The notes under the pieces are model-generated. The model was not told the DNA's origin, did not search any database, and was given only the letters and a program-made list of their open reading frames with translations. Position numbers and translations under genes: made by a program. A stretch of DNA of 64,000 bases from Streptomyces sp. VRA16 Mangrove soil (GTDB lineage: Bacteria; Actinomycetota; Actinomycetes; Streptomycetales; Streptomycetaceae): contig NZ_JAFVLN010000001.1 in the NCBI RefSeq assembly GCF_017377775.1, positions 1,054,001 through 1,118,000 on the forward strand. Reading direction: 5' to 3'. Within the stretch, counting starts at the first letter, position 1; each line of letters starts with the position of its first letter. Of this stretch, positions 17,771-26,464 are shown piece by piece.

Positions 17771-18750
17771 CGGGCGTTCTCCTCGGCGGCGTCGACACGG
17801 TTGGTCCAGCGGGTGACGCCGTAGGAGACCGCGATCGTGATGATCAGGAGGACCACCGACGCGGCTGCCGCAAGGGAGTAGTTGTTGCGGCTGAACGCGG
17901 CGTCGTAGATGTACATGCTCGGCGAGAACCGGGCGTTGACCATCGCGGACGACTGGTGGAGCAGCATCGGCTCGGTGAACAGTTGCAGCGCCCAGATCAG
18001 GGTGAACATGGCCACCATCACGATCGAGGACCGCACCAGAGGCGCCTTCACCTGGAGCGCCGTGCGCACCGGGCCGGCGCCGTCGACGACCGACGCCTCC
18101 AGGACCTCACGGGGGACCGCCTGCAGGGCCGCGTAGAAGACGACCATGTTGTAGCCGAGGTTCGACCACAGGGCGATGTTCACGATCGAGGGGATCGTGG
18201 TGTGCAGCCCCAGGAAGTCGATGGTGATGTCACCCTTGGCGAACACCTCGATGATCGGGCTGATGCCGGGGGTGTACAGGTACAGCCAGATCAGCGCGGC
18301 GATGATGCCGGGCACCGCGTGCGGCAGGAAGAGGCCCAACTGGGCCCAGGAGCGCAGCCGTACGACGCCCGAGTCGAGGAGCAGCGCGAGCGCCAGCGAA
18401 CCGATCACCATCAGCGGGATGTAGATCAGGCAGTACAGGCCGACGGTGCCGAGGCCGGACAGGAACGACGGGTCGGTCAGGACGGCCGCGTAGCTGCGCA
18501 GCCCCACGAAGACCGTGCGCTCAGGGCCGAAGCCGAGCCCCGGCTGGTCGTCGCTGAAGAAGCTCAGCCACACCGCCGTGCCCACCGGGATCAGGAAGAC
18601 GAGGGTGAGCAGGAGGAAGAAGGGGGCCATCAGGACACCCGCGGCGCCGCCCCGCCGTCGCCCCGCCGCACGCTGTGCCCTGCGCCCTGAGGCCTCCTGG
18701 TCGCGCGAGGGCGCGGACGCCGCCGCGGGGGCATGAGTGGTCGCGGTCAT
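17767..18750 (-). CDS. sugar ABC transporter permease (MalF type)
   Basis: 327-residue permease. A basic, disordered N-terminal region of about 35 residues precedes six TM segments, and the EAA loop is REVLEASVVDGAGPVRTALQVKAPLV. The ATG ending at 18750 has AGG eight bases upstream; a GTG at 18759 is the alternative. It pairs with the MalG-type permease downstream and the lipoprotein upstream. Confidence 0.9.
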   Translation of the reverse strand: MTATTHAPAAASAPSRDQEASGRRAQRAAGRRRGGAAGVLMAPFFLLLTLVFLIPVGTAVWLSFFSDDQPGLGFGPERTVFVGLRSYAAVLTDPSFLSGLGTVGLYCLIYIPLMVIGSLALALLLDSGVVRLRSWAQLGLFLPHAVPGIIAALIWLYLYTPGISPIIEVFAKGDITIDFLGLHTTIPSIVNIALWSNLGYNMVVFYAALQAVPREVLEASVVDGAGPVRTALQVKAPLVRSSIVMVAMFTLIWALQLFTEPMLLHQSSAMVNARFSPSMYIYDAAFSRNNYSLAAAASVVLLIITIAVSYGVTRWTNRVDAAEENAR

Positions 18751-18781
18751 GAGAGTCACCTGCCTTTCGGAGTGCGGGCGT

Positions 18782-20146
18782 TCACGTGGAGTGCTGGGTG
18801 GTCTTGAGGCCGAGGGCCTTCAGGTCGGGCATCGTGCCGTCCTGCGTGGCGCGCATCGACGACTCGAGCGTTCCCGAGCCGGCCGCGGCGCGGGTGAAGG
18901 CGTCCTGCATGACCTGCCCGGTGGCGGTCATCCGCGGGCCCCACACCCAGCCGTCGCGGATCTTGTGGGCCTCCTGCTCGAAGAGGGTGTAGATGTCCTG
19001 GCCGCCGTAGTAGGCCCGGTCGAAGGCGGCCCGGCCGACGGGGATCAGCTCGGAGACGGCCGGGTACTGGCTGCTCGCGCCGCTGGAGAGGCGGGCCTTG
19101 AGCGAGTTCGGGTGGGAGACCTGCCACTCGATGAACTCCATGGCGGCCTCGGGGTGCCTGCTGTCCTTCGTGATGGCGAAGGTCGAGCCGCCGTTCGTGC
19201 CCAGCGAGGGCCTGGCCGGGTCCCACTGGGGCTGCGGGGCGATGCGCCACAGGCCCTTCTGCTCGGGGCGTGCGTTCATCTGCGCGCCCGCGTCCCAGGC
19301 GCCGCTGTGCCGGGTCAGCACCAGACCGTTGCCGATCTGGGCGTCGTTGGCGCGGCTGGCCGGGGCGTTGGCGTACACGAGGTCGTCGTCGAGGAAGCGC
19401 TGCCAGTACGCCGAGACGCGCCGGGTCGGTGCGTCGTTCAGCGACACGTTCCAGGCGCCCTTCGACGTGTCGAACCACTGGGCGCCGGCCTGCCAGCAGA
19501 ACCCGGAGTACAGGCCGATGTCGAGGGAGAAGATGCACGCCTTGCGCCTGCCGCCGGTGCGCTGGACCGCGCGGGCCAGGTCCGCGTACTCGTCCCAGGT
19601 GGTGGGCACGTCGAAGCCGTACTTGTCGAAGAGGTCCTTGCGGTAGTGCAGGACCATCGGTTCGACGTCGAGCGGCACGCTGTAGGTGCGCCCCTCGAAG
19701 GTGGTCAGGCCGAGCGCCTGCGGCAGGAGCTTCTTGCGGAGCTTGTCGCTGATCAGCGAGGTGATGTCACGGGCGACGCCATCGATCGCGAACCCCGGGA
19801 CCTGCGGGTACTCGAGGGTGGCGACATCCGGTGCGTTGCCCGCCCGCGCCGCGTTGCTCAGCTTCAGGTAGCCGCCCGCCGTGCCGGAGGGTATCTGCTC
19901 GAAAGCGACCTGGATGTGATCGTGCGTCTTGTTGAACTCGTCCACCACTTCCTGGCTGCCGCGCAACGCGGACCAGAACGTGATGGTGGTCTTGCCTTTG
20001 CTGCTGGTCTTGCTGCTGGTCTTGCTGCTGCTCTGCGACGACGCGCTGTCCGATCCGCTGCAGGCGCCAAGGGCGCCCGTCAGCGGCAGCGCGGTGATCG
20101 CGGCGAGGACAGACCGACGGCTCTGACGGCTCTGTCGACCAGGCAT
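18782..20146 (-). CDS. extracellular solute-binding lipoprotein of sugar ABC transporter
   Basis: 454-residue family-1 solute-binding protein. Its signal peptide has a twin-arginine-like SRRSVLA motif and a lipobox LGAC with Cys29 as the lipidation site, followed by a Ser/Lys/Thr linker of SSKT repeats. The body has TITFWSALRGSQEVVDEFNKTH and the usual ligand-domain segments through about residue 450. It sits at the head of the operon that continues with two permeases, the hydroxyacid dehydrogenase and the DUF2264 protein, and binds the imported sugar outside the membrane. The sugar is unknown. Confidence 0.92.
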   Translation of the reverse strand: MPGRQSRQSRRSVLAAITALPLTGALGACSGSDSASSQSSSKTSSKTSSKGKTTITFWSALRGSQEVVDEFNKTHDHIQVAFEQIPSGTAGGYLKLSNAARAGNAPDVATLEYPQVPGFAIDGVARDITSLISDKLRKKLLPQALGLTTFEGRTYSVPLDVEPMVLHYRKDLFDKYGFDVPTTWDEYADLARAVQRTGGRRKACIFSLDIGLYSGFCWQAGAQWFDTSKGAWNVSLNDAPTRRVSAYWQRFLDDDLVYANAPASRANDAQIGNGLVLTRHSGAWDAGAQMNARPEQKGLWRIAPQPQWDPARPSLGTNGGSTFAITKDSRHPEAAMEFIEWQVSHPNSLKARLSSGASSQYPAVSELIPVGRAAFDRAYYGGQDIYTLFEQEAHKIRDGWVWGPRMTATGQVMQDAFTRAAAGSGTLESSMRATQDGTMPDLKALGLKTTQHST

Positions 20147-20249
20147 GGGCGCCTCCCGCGGCTCCTGCGTGTTCGAGTCACGGGAATCCTGATCGGCTGA
20201 GCGGTCACGGTCAATAGATCGATCAGAAGAAAATTAAACGGTCAAACGC
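20147..20249. promoter_or_regulatory. promoter region of the sugar uptake operon
   Basis: This 103-base gap precedes the solute-binding protein gene. It carries an AT-rich patch (20211-20240) and an inverted repeat CTGATCG (20189-20195) / CGATCAG (20220-20226). A CAAACGCTCA segment near 20243-20252 resembles the TTTGAGCGCTTTG segment just upstream of the regulator start at 21386, so both may be sites for the adjacent regulator. The evidence is weak. Confidence 0.4.
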
Positions 20250-21386
20250 TCACTTCGAGACGTGAGTTGCGTCCGTGACCTCGGTGGCGAGCGAGGGCGG
20301 CTGCGTGGAGCCCCGGACGTTGAGCTCCGGCAGCACCTCCAAGCGCCGTGCCGGACCGGACGAGACACCCCTTTCCAGACGGCGCAGCAGCAGCTCGGCC
20401 GCCGCCCGGCCGATCTCCGCCTTGGGGGGTGAGACGGCCGTCAGTGGCGTGCTGCCGAGTCCGGCGACCACGTCGTCGTACGCGATCGCCGAACAGTCCT
20501 CGGGCACCCGCACCCCGCTGTCGCGCAGCTTCTGTACGAGCATCAGCGCGTCCACGTCGCCGTGCAGCAATGCCGCCGTCGCCCCCAACTCGCCCAGCAG
20601 GCTGGTGAGTTCGGCCGGTGGCTCGGCGTTGGCCGGCGCGGGGGTGGGGGTCGCCGCGGGGGAGCTGAGGGTGATCGCCCAGCTGTCGATGTCCGGGTGC
20701 GCGGCCGCGATCTCGGTGAACGCCGAGCGCAGGGCGCGCGCGGTGGGGCTGTCGTCGCGCGCCGCGAGGACGATGCGCCGGTGGCCGAGCCCGGTGAGGT
20801 GGTCCAGCGCGAGGTGCACGCCGAACCAGTGATCCGTGCACACCGTGTCCATGGCGTGCAGCGCGCTGCCGCTGCGAGGCCTGCGCTCCATCAGGACCGC
20901 GGGCACGTCGAGCCGGGACAGCCAGGTGTAGTCGGCCTCCTCCGTGGCCCGGCTGCGCCAGCGCGGGGCGATCAGCAGCCCCCGCGCCCCGTCCGCGAGC
21001 GCCCGCTCCACGATCGGTTTTTCGGCTCCCGCGATCGGTGGCGCGATATGCAGGCCGATCCGGATGCCAGCCTCCTCGAACGTGGTCCGGGCACCGTGCA
21101 GCATCTCGTACAGATAGGCGTGCCGCTCGGGCACCACCACCGCGACCGGGCCGCCGTCGGGCAGCGGCTCCGGCGGCGGCGCCGCCCGCTCGGTCTCGGG
21201 CAGCACCGGGCGCGCCACCCCGTGGCCGCGCCGCAGCTTGCCCTCCCTGGCCAGCTCTTCCACGTCACGGCGGAGCGTCACCACCGACACCGCGAGCTCC
21301 GCCGCGAGATCGCTGACCCGGGTCGCGCCGCGCGACTGCACCACGGCGAGAATCCGCTGCCGCCTGAGATCGACCGGTTCGCGCAT
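20250..21386 (-). CDS. hybrid DeoR-type HTH / LacI-type ligand-binding regulator
   Basis: 378-residue regulator. Residues 1-55 form a DeoR-like winged HTH (RQRILAVVQSRGATRVSDLAAELAVS, then TLRRDVEELAREGKLRRGHG). Residues about 80-370 are a LacI/periplasmic-binding sugar domain (DHWFGVHLALDHLTGLGHRRIVLAA, CSAIAYDDVVAGLGSTPLTAVSPPKAEIGRAAAELLLRRL). It lies directly upstream of the sugar ABC operon on the same strand and is its likely repressor, with the imported sugar as inducer. The promoter-proximal TTTGAGCGCTTTG segment upstream may be its autoregulatory site. Confidence 0.88.
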   Translation of the reverse strand: MREPVDLRRQRILAVVQSRGATRVSDLAAELAVSVVTLRRDVEELAREGKLRRGHGVARPVLPETERAAPPPEPLPDGGPVAVVVPERHAYLYEMLHGARTTFEEAGIRIGLHIAPPIAGAEKPIVERALADGARGLLIAPRWRSRATEEADYTWLSRLDVPAVLMERRPRSGSALHAMDTVCTDHWFGVHLALDHLTGLGHRRIVLAARDDSPTARALRSAFTEIAAAHPDIDSWAITLSSPAATPTPAPANAEPPAELTSLLGELGATAALLHGDVDALMLVQKLRDSGVRVPEDCSAIAYDDVVAGLGSTPLTAVSPPKAEIGRAAAELLLRRLERGVSSGPARRLEVLPELNVRGSTQPPSLATEVTDATHVSK

Positions 21387-21482
21387 GCTGGTGGCCCCCT
21401 CGCAACCGCTGTTCGTTTGAGCGCTTTGCTGAACGCTTCGGCGGCAGCATAACCACGCGGTCCGGTCCCCGTCCCGCCCTCG

Positions 21483-21728
21483 TCACGGTGACGGTTCGAG
21501 CCCCAAGTCGTAGATCCGCTCCAGCAACCACTCCTCGTTCCCCGCCAGGCCCGCCCTGTGCAACGCCTCGTCGGCCTCCGCGATCGGCACGGCGAGGACG
21601 GACACCGTGCCCGGTGGCTCGTCACCGCAGAGCGCGGCGCGCGCTGTGTGCAACAGCCGCAGACACGCCTGCGCCGCCGCCAACTCGTGATTCGTCGTCC
21701 GCCGTCCGAAGTCCTTGGTCCCATGCAT
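21483..21728 (-). CDS. small hypothetical protein
   Basis: 81-residue protein that I do not recognise. It is helical with a LAAAQACLRLLHTARAALCGDEP segment and an EADEALHRAGLAGNEEWLLERIYDLGL tail. I start it at the ATG ending at 21728; the frame stays open to 21815. It is divergent from the MgtC-like gene. Codon bias is Streptomyces-like, which supports coding. Confidence 0.55.
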   Translation of the reverse strand: MHGTKDFGRRTTNHELAAAQACLRLLHTARAALCGDEPPGTVSVLAVPIAEADEALHRAGLAGNEEWLLERIYDLGLEPSP

Positions 21729-21842
21729 GCCCCCACTCTTGCGCACGGGTCTGACAATCCATCGCCAATGGGGCGGCGTTAGGCTCGTGTGCACCCGGAA
21801 CACCACCTGAACCACCTGTCGGTGAGAAGGAGGGACGCGCCC

Positions 21843-22586
21843 TTGTCATCGCTCGCACTGCCCCTGTTCGACCCCGCGGCGGGACAAGGCGCCCGCCAGT
21901 TCGCCGAGTTGGGGTTCGCCCTGGTCCTGTCGACCCTGATCGGCGCCGAGCGCGCCGTGCAGCAGAAGAGCGCGGGCCTGCGCACCCACACGCTCGTCGG
22001 CGTGGGCAGCGCCCTGTTCATGGAGGTGTCCCAGCACGGCTTCAACTCCCTGCTGGGCATGGAGGGCGTGGCCTTCGACCCGTCCCGCGTCGCCGCGCAG
22101 ATCGTGTCCGGCATCGGGTTCATCGGCGGCGGACTGATCTTCGTGCGCCGCGACGCCGTCCGCGGACTCACGACGGCCGCGACGGTCTGGCTGACCTGCG
22201 CCATAGGGATGGCCTGCGGCGGCGGCCTGCCGCTGCTCGCGATCGCCGCGACCGCCTGCCACTTCCTCGTCGTGCGCGGCTACCCCTGGCTCAGCCGCCA
22301 CATCCCCGCCCTGGCCACGGAGCGGCGCACCGGACTGCATCTCGCGTACGTCGTCGGGGGCAGCGTCCTGACCCGGGTCCTGGAGGAGTGCACCAGCCGC
22401 GGTTTCCGCGTCCTGGAACTGCGCACGGACCGCACCGACTGGGAGCAGGGCCCCGGCCGGCGCGGCGCCATGGCCGTACGGATGGAGATCGAGGGCGCGG
22501 CGGAAGTGCCCGAACTCGTCGCGGTACTGGCCGAGTTCGACGGGGTACTCGACGTCGCGTCGCTCCAGGCCGCGTCCGACGAGTAG
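21843..22586 (+). CDS. MgtC/SapB family membrane protein
   Basis: 247-residue protein. The N-terminal half has about five TM segments with the MgtC family signatures STLIGAERAVQQKSAGLRTHTLVGVGSALFM, QIVSGIGFIGGGLIF and VRGLTTAATVWLTCAIGMACG. The C-terminal half is a small ACT-like soluble domain. The start is the TTG at 21843: AAGGAGGG at 21827-21834 lies eight bases upstream, whereas the earlier GTG at 21789 has no such site. MgtC proteins are linked to survival at low magnesium and to control of ATP synthase or phosphate balance; the role here is open. Confidence 0.88.
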   Translation: MSSLALPLFDPAAGQGARQFAELGFALVLSTLIGAERAVQQKSAGLRTHTLVGVGSALFMEVSQHGFNSLLGMEGVAFDPSRVAAQIVSGIGFIGGGLIFVRRDAVRGLTTAATVWLTCAIGMACGGGLPLLAIAATACHFLVVRGYPWLSRHIPALATERRTGLHLAYVVGGSVLTRVLEECTSRGFRVLELRTDRTDWEQGPGRRGAMAVRMEIEGAAEVPELVAVLAEFDGVLDVASLQAASDE

Positions 22587-22602
22587 CCGCCGCCGTGCGC
22601 GG

Positions 22603-24348
22603 TCAGGGCGCGCCGTGCCACGACCGCCACAGCGCGGCGTACGCCCCGTCCGCCGCCACCAGCTCGTCGTGCGGGCCGAGTTCGGTGAGCCGGCCGTCCT
22701 CCATCACCGCGACCCGGTCCGCGTCGTGGGCCGTGTGCAGCCGGTGCGCGACCGCGATCACCGTCCGGCCGCGCAGCACCGCGGCCAGCGCGCGCTCCGT
22801 GTGCCGCGCGGTGGCCGGATCGAGCAGGGCCGTCGCCTCGTCCAGTACGACCGTGTGCGGGTCGGCCAACACCACGCGGGCGAGAGCGAGTTGCTGCGCC
22901 TGCGGGCCGTCGGGACGCAGGCCGCCCGCGCCGAGCTCGGTGTCCAGACCGTCGGGGAGCGTGTCCGCCCACTGCGCGCCGACCGCGGCCAGCGCGTCCC
23001 GCAGCCGGTCGTCGTCCGCGTCCGGCGCTGCGATCCGCAGATTGTCGCGGACCGAGCCGAGGAAGACGTGGTGCTCCTGCGTGACGAGCACGATGTGGCG
23101 GCGCAGCTCCTCCGGCGCCAGCGCGGTGACGGGGGCGCCGCCCACCGTCACGCTCCCGGCGCGCGGCACGTCGATCCCCGCGAGCAGCTTGCTCAGCGTG
23201 GTCTTGCCCGCGCCCGAGGGCCCGACCAGCGCCAGCCGCTCGCCGGGCCGCACGGTCAGATCCACGCCCCGGACCACGTCGGCGCCGCCCTCGTACGCGT
23301 AGTGCACCCCGCGCAGCTCGATCGCATCGCCGACCGGGGCGAGGCCGTCGCGGGGCGCCGTGCGCGCGGCCCCGGCGATGCCCTCGACGCGGGCGAACGA
23401 GGCGCCGCTGCTCTGCAGTTGTTCCACCCAGAACAGGACCGTGTCCAGCGGACCCGACAACTGCCGCAGATACAGGGCGCAGGTGACGATCGCGCCGAGC
23501 GTGAGCACCCCGTGCGTGTGCAGGGCACCGCCCACCAGGAGGACGGCGGCGACCGGGACGGCGTAGGAGAAGTCCACCGAGGGGAACAGGACCGAGCGCA
23601 GGGACAGGGTGCGCATCCGGGCGGCGTAGCTGTGCCGCACGGCCTCCTCGGACGCCTCGGTCCGCCGCGCCTGGAGACTGAACGCCTCCACGGTCCTGGC
23701 GCCCGTCGCCGTCGCCGCGAACTGTTCCGCCAGGTGGGAGTCGGCCTCGCCCTGTGCCAGGTACGCGGTGCGGGCCCGACGCAGATACCAGCGCACCGCC
23801 ACCGGGATCCCCACGAGACCGAGCAGTGCGACCGCGCCGAGCAGCGGCGACACCACCCAGACCGCGCCGACCAGGAACAGGGCCTGGGCCAGCGACACGA
23901 ACACGTCCGGGCCCGCGTCGCGCAGCGCGGACGCCACGGCCCCGATGTCGTTGGTGCCGCGGTTGGTGAGATCGCCCGGGCCCACGCGGTCCACCACGGA
24001 GGCGGGCAGCGACAGCGCCCGGTCGACGAACCGGTCCCGGATCCGGGCCGCGGTCCGTTCACCGAACCGGTGCCCCACCAGGCGGGCCCAGCGCGCGCAC
24101 AGTAGTTGGGCCACGGCGAAACAGAGGATCAGCAGCGCGGCGCGGTCGATGTGCCCGACCGAGGCGCCCGCGCGCACGTCGTCGATGATCCGGCCGAGCA
24201 GCCACGGGCCGACCGATCCGGCGCCCGCCGCGCAACAAGTGAGCAGCAGCACGCCCGCGAACGCCCGCCGGTCCGCACGGATCATCTCCACGGCGGCGCG
24301 CCGCACGGCGGTGCGATCGGCGACGGGCAGGGACGAGGAGGAGCTCAT
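22603..24348 (-). CDS. ABC exporter half-transporter, catalytic-site Walker partner
   Basis: 581-residue TMD-NBD half transporter. Six TM segments span about 1-310. The nucleotide domain has an intact Walker A (GPSGAGKTT, Lys382), Walker B VVLDEATALLD and H-loop VAHRL, but the signature is RPDGPQAQQ instead of LSGGQ. It therefore supplies a competent nucleotide site only together with the LSGGQ of its partner. Its ATG overlaps the stop of the partner gene by four bases, which points to a heterodimeric exporter, probably of the multidrug type. The substrate is unknown. Confidence 0.9.
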   Translation of the reverse strand: MSSSSSLPVADRTAVRRAAVEMIRADRRAFAGVLLLTCCAAGAGSVGPWLLGRIIDDVRAGASVGHIDRAALLILCFAVAQLLCARWARLVGHRFGERTAARIRDRFVDRALSLPASVVDRVGPGDLTNRGTNDIGAVASALRDAGPDVFVSLAQALFLVGAVWVVSPLLGAVALLGLVGIPVAVRWYLRRARTAYLAQGEADSHLAEQFAATATGARTVEAFSLQARRTEASEEAVRHSYAARMRTLSLRSVLFPSVDFSYAVPVAAVLLVGGALHTHGVLTLGAIVTCALYLRQLSGPLDTVLFWVEQLQSSGASFARVEGIAGAARTAPRDGLAPVGDAIELRGVHYAYEGGADVVRGVDLTVRPGERLALVGPSGAGKTTLSKLLAGIDVPRAGSVTVGGAPVTALAPEELRRHIVLVTQEHHVFLGSVRDNLRIAAPDADDDRLRDALAAVGAQWADTLPDGLDTELGAGGLRPDGPQAQQLALARVVLADPHTVVLDEATALLDPATARHTERALAAVLRGRTVIAVAHRLHTAHDADRVAVMEDGRLTELGPHDELVAADGAYAALWRSWHGAP

Positions 24349-26426
24349 GCGGGGTCTCCTGGAGCGGTGCGGGCGCCCGTGCCGGGCGGCTCGGCGAGCG
24401 GGGACGATGACGGGGGAGCGGAGTGACCGGATCCCGCCCCGGGCTCGGGCTCGGCTTTGCGCAGCCGCAGGCCGGAGGATTCGGGGTCCGGCGCCTCGAC
24501 ACCGGCGTCGGCGAGCGGGGGCTTGCGCGACGCGGCGGCCGCGACGACCGGGGCCGCGGCCCGGTCCGGGCGTCGCTCGGGCCCGTTGCTCACGGAGGCA
24601 CCGGTCGCTGCTCCCCGTGGAGCCGGCCCGGCTCCGGCCGTGCTCCCGCCGACCGTCACCGCGTGCGTGGCTCCGGCCTCGGCCTCCTCGGTCGCCTCCT
24701 GCGAACCGCGCGCCACCAGCGCCCGGTACGCACCGTCCGACGCGAGCAGTTCTCGATGGGGCCCCGACGCCCTGACCACTCCGTCGACCAGGAAGTACAC
24801 GACGTCCGCCCGGTCGAGCAGCAGCGGTGACGTGCCGGTGACCAGGGTGGTGCGGCCCTGACGGGCCGTGCGCAGACGGTCGGCGGCGCGGGCCTCCGTG
24901 TGGGCGTCCAGCGCGGACGTGGGCTCGACGGCCAGGAGTATCTCCGGGTCGGCGAGCAACGCGCGGGCCAGCCTGACCCGTTGCCGCTGGCCGCCGGAGA
25001 GATTGCGGCCCTGCGCCAGGAGTTCGGCCTCCGCGCCGCCGGGCAGGCCTGCGATCACGTCGTCCGCGGCCGCGGCGTGCAGCGCCCGCGCCACCGCCGC
25101 GTCGTCCGGAGCGTGCCGGCCCGCGACGGTCCGCCGCACGGTGCCCGTGAACAGGTCCGCCTCGTGGTCGGCGACCAGCACCCGGCTCCGTACGGCGCCC
25201 GACTCGACCGTGTCCAGGGGCAGACCACCCCAGGTCGCCGCCGAGGGCGCGAACCCGCCCAGCCGGTCCACGACGGCGGTCGCGTCCCCGGGACGGCCCG
25301 TGACCAGCGCCGTCAGCAGCCCCGGAGCCACCGTCACCCCGGACAGCGGATCGTGCAGCGGCGCGCCCCGCGGCGGCCCCGGCACACGGGAGACACGGTG
25401 CTCGTCCGACTCCGGGCGCAGGGTCAGCAGGCGTAGTACGCGCCGCGCGGCGACCAGCCCGCGCCCCAGGTCGTAGCCGCCCTCGATGAACGCCTCCACC
25501 GGCACCACCAGCATCGCCACGTATCCGTAGACCGCCACCAGCTCACCCACGGACAGCTCCCCCTGGGCCGTCCGGCGCGCGGCGAGCCACGTGACGCAGG
25601 CCAGGAACAGTGCGGGCAGGCCGATCGCGAGGGCCTGGATCCAGCTGATCACCCGGGCGACCCGATACCCCTCGTCGCGCAGCCGCGCCGTGTCGCGGTG
25701 CAGGCGGCGCGCGTACACGTCCTTGCCGCCGAGCCCGGCGAGCACCCCGAGCCCGCCGACGAGATCGGCGAGCCGCGCGGCCAGAGTCCCCTGCTGCTCG
25801 CGGTAGCCCGACTCGACGCCCTGCAACCGGGTCAGCAGCGGCCCGAGGCAGCCGACGAGCAGCGGGACGCCGAGCAGGATCACCGCCGCGAGCAGCCCCG
25901 AGATCGACAGCAGCAGCCCGGCCACCACCACGTAGGCCACCACCGCGCCCACGCCGGGGCCCGCCATCGTCAGCGTCTGGCTGATCACCTGGACGTCGCC
26001 GACGCCGATGGTGACGACCTCTCCCGCCGCGACCCGCCGCGGCAGCGTGGCTCCGAGCCGCGTGGTGTGCCGGGTGAGGAGCCGGGTCGTGCGGTACGTC
26101 GCGTCGAGCCTGACCCGCGTCATGGTGCGGTGCCGCATGATGGCCAGCCAGGCGTTGACCGCGCCCGCCGCGAGCAGCGCACCGCACCAGCCGTACAGGG
26201 CCCCGGAGTCGCCGCCCTGCAGTCCGTCGTCGATCGCGTGCGACAGGACGTACGGGGGAAGGGTGAGCCCCACCATCCAGGCGCTGCCCAGCAGCGCGCC
26301 CGCCGCGACCCGCCCGCGCTGGCGCGTCACCAGCCACCACAGGTAGCGCAGCGGGCCGCGCAGGTCGGGTTCGCCGGGGTCGCTTCCGGCCGGACCGTGC
26401 GGCAACTCGGTGTAGGGCTCACTCAT
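24345..26426 (-). CDS. ABC exporter half-transporter with degenerate nucleotide site
   Basis: 693-residue TMD-NBD protein with a disordered Ala/Pro/Glu-rich C-terminal tail of about 110 residues. The Walker A position reads GRPGDATAV (residues 377-385) with no lysine. Walker B reads ILLAVEPTSALD with Val in place of Asp, and the H-loop histidine is missing (LVTGTSP). The signature LSGGQRQR is canonical. This complements the partner at 22603-24348: one full composite site plus one dead site. Only 38 bases separate it from the upstream P450 gene on the same strand, so P450 and exporter may be one transcript. A TAGGGT box six bases before the ATG hints at an extra leaderless promoter. Confidence 0.9.
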   Translation of the reverse strand: MSEPYTELPHGPAGSDPGEPDLRGPLRYLWWLVTRQRGRVAAGALLGSAWMVGLTLPPYVLSHAIDDGLQGGDSGALYGWCGALLAAGAVNAWLAIMRHRTMTRVRLDATYRTTRLLTRHTTRLGATLPRRVAAGEVVTIGVGDVQVISQTLTMAGPGVGAVVAYVVVAGLLLSISGLLAAVILLGVPLLVGCLGPLLTRLQGVESGYREQQGTLAARLADLVGGLGVLAGLGGKDVYARRLHRDTARLRDEGYRVARVISWIQALAIGLPALFLACVTWLAARRTAQGELSVGELVAVYGYVAMLVVPVEAFIEGGYDLGRGLVAARRVLRLLTLRPESDEHRVSRVPGPPRGAPLHDPLSGVTVAPGLLTALVTGRPGDATAVVDRLGGFAPSAATWGGLPLDTVESGAVRSRVLVADHEADLFTGTVRRTVAGRHAPDDAAVARALHAAAADDVIAGLPGGAEAELLAQGRNLSGGQRQRVRLARALLADPEILLAVEPTSALDAHTEARAADRLRTARQGRTTLVTGTSPLLLDRADVVYFLVDGVVRASGPHRELLASDGAYRALVARGSQEATEEAEAGATHAVTVGGSTAGAGPAPRGAATGASVSNGPERRPDRAAAPVVAAAASRKPPLADAGVEAPDPESSGLRLRKAEPEPGAGSGHSAPPSSSPLAEPPGTGARTAPGDPA

Positions 26427-26464
26427 GCCCGAACCCTATGAGGAGCGCACGGGCCCGAGGAAGG

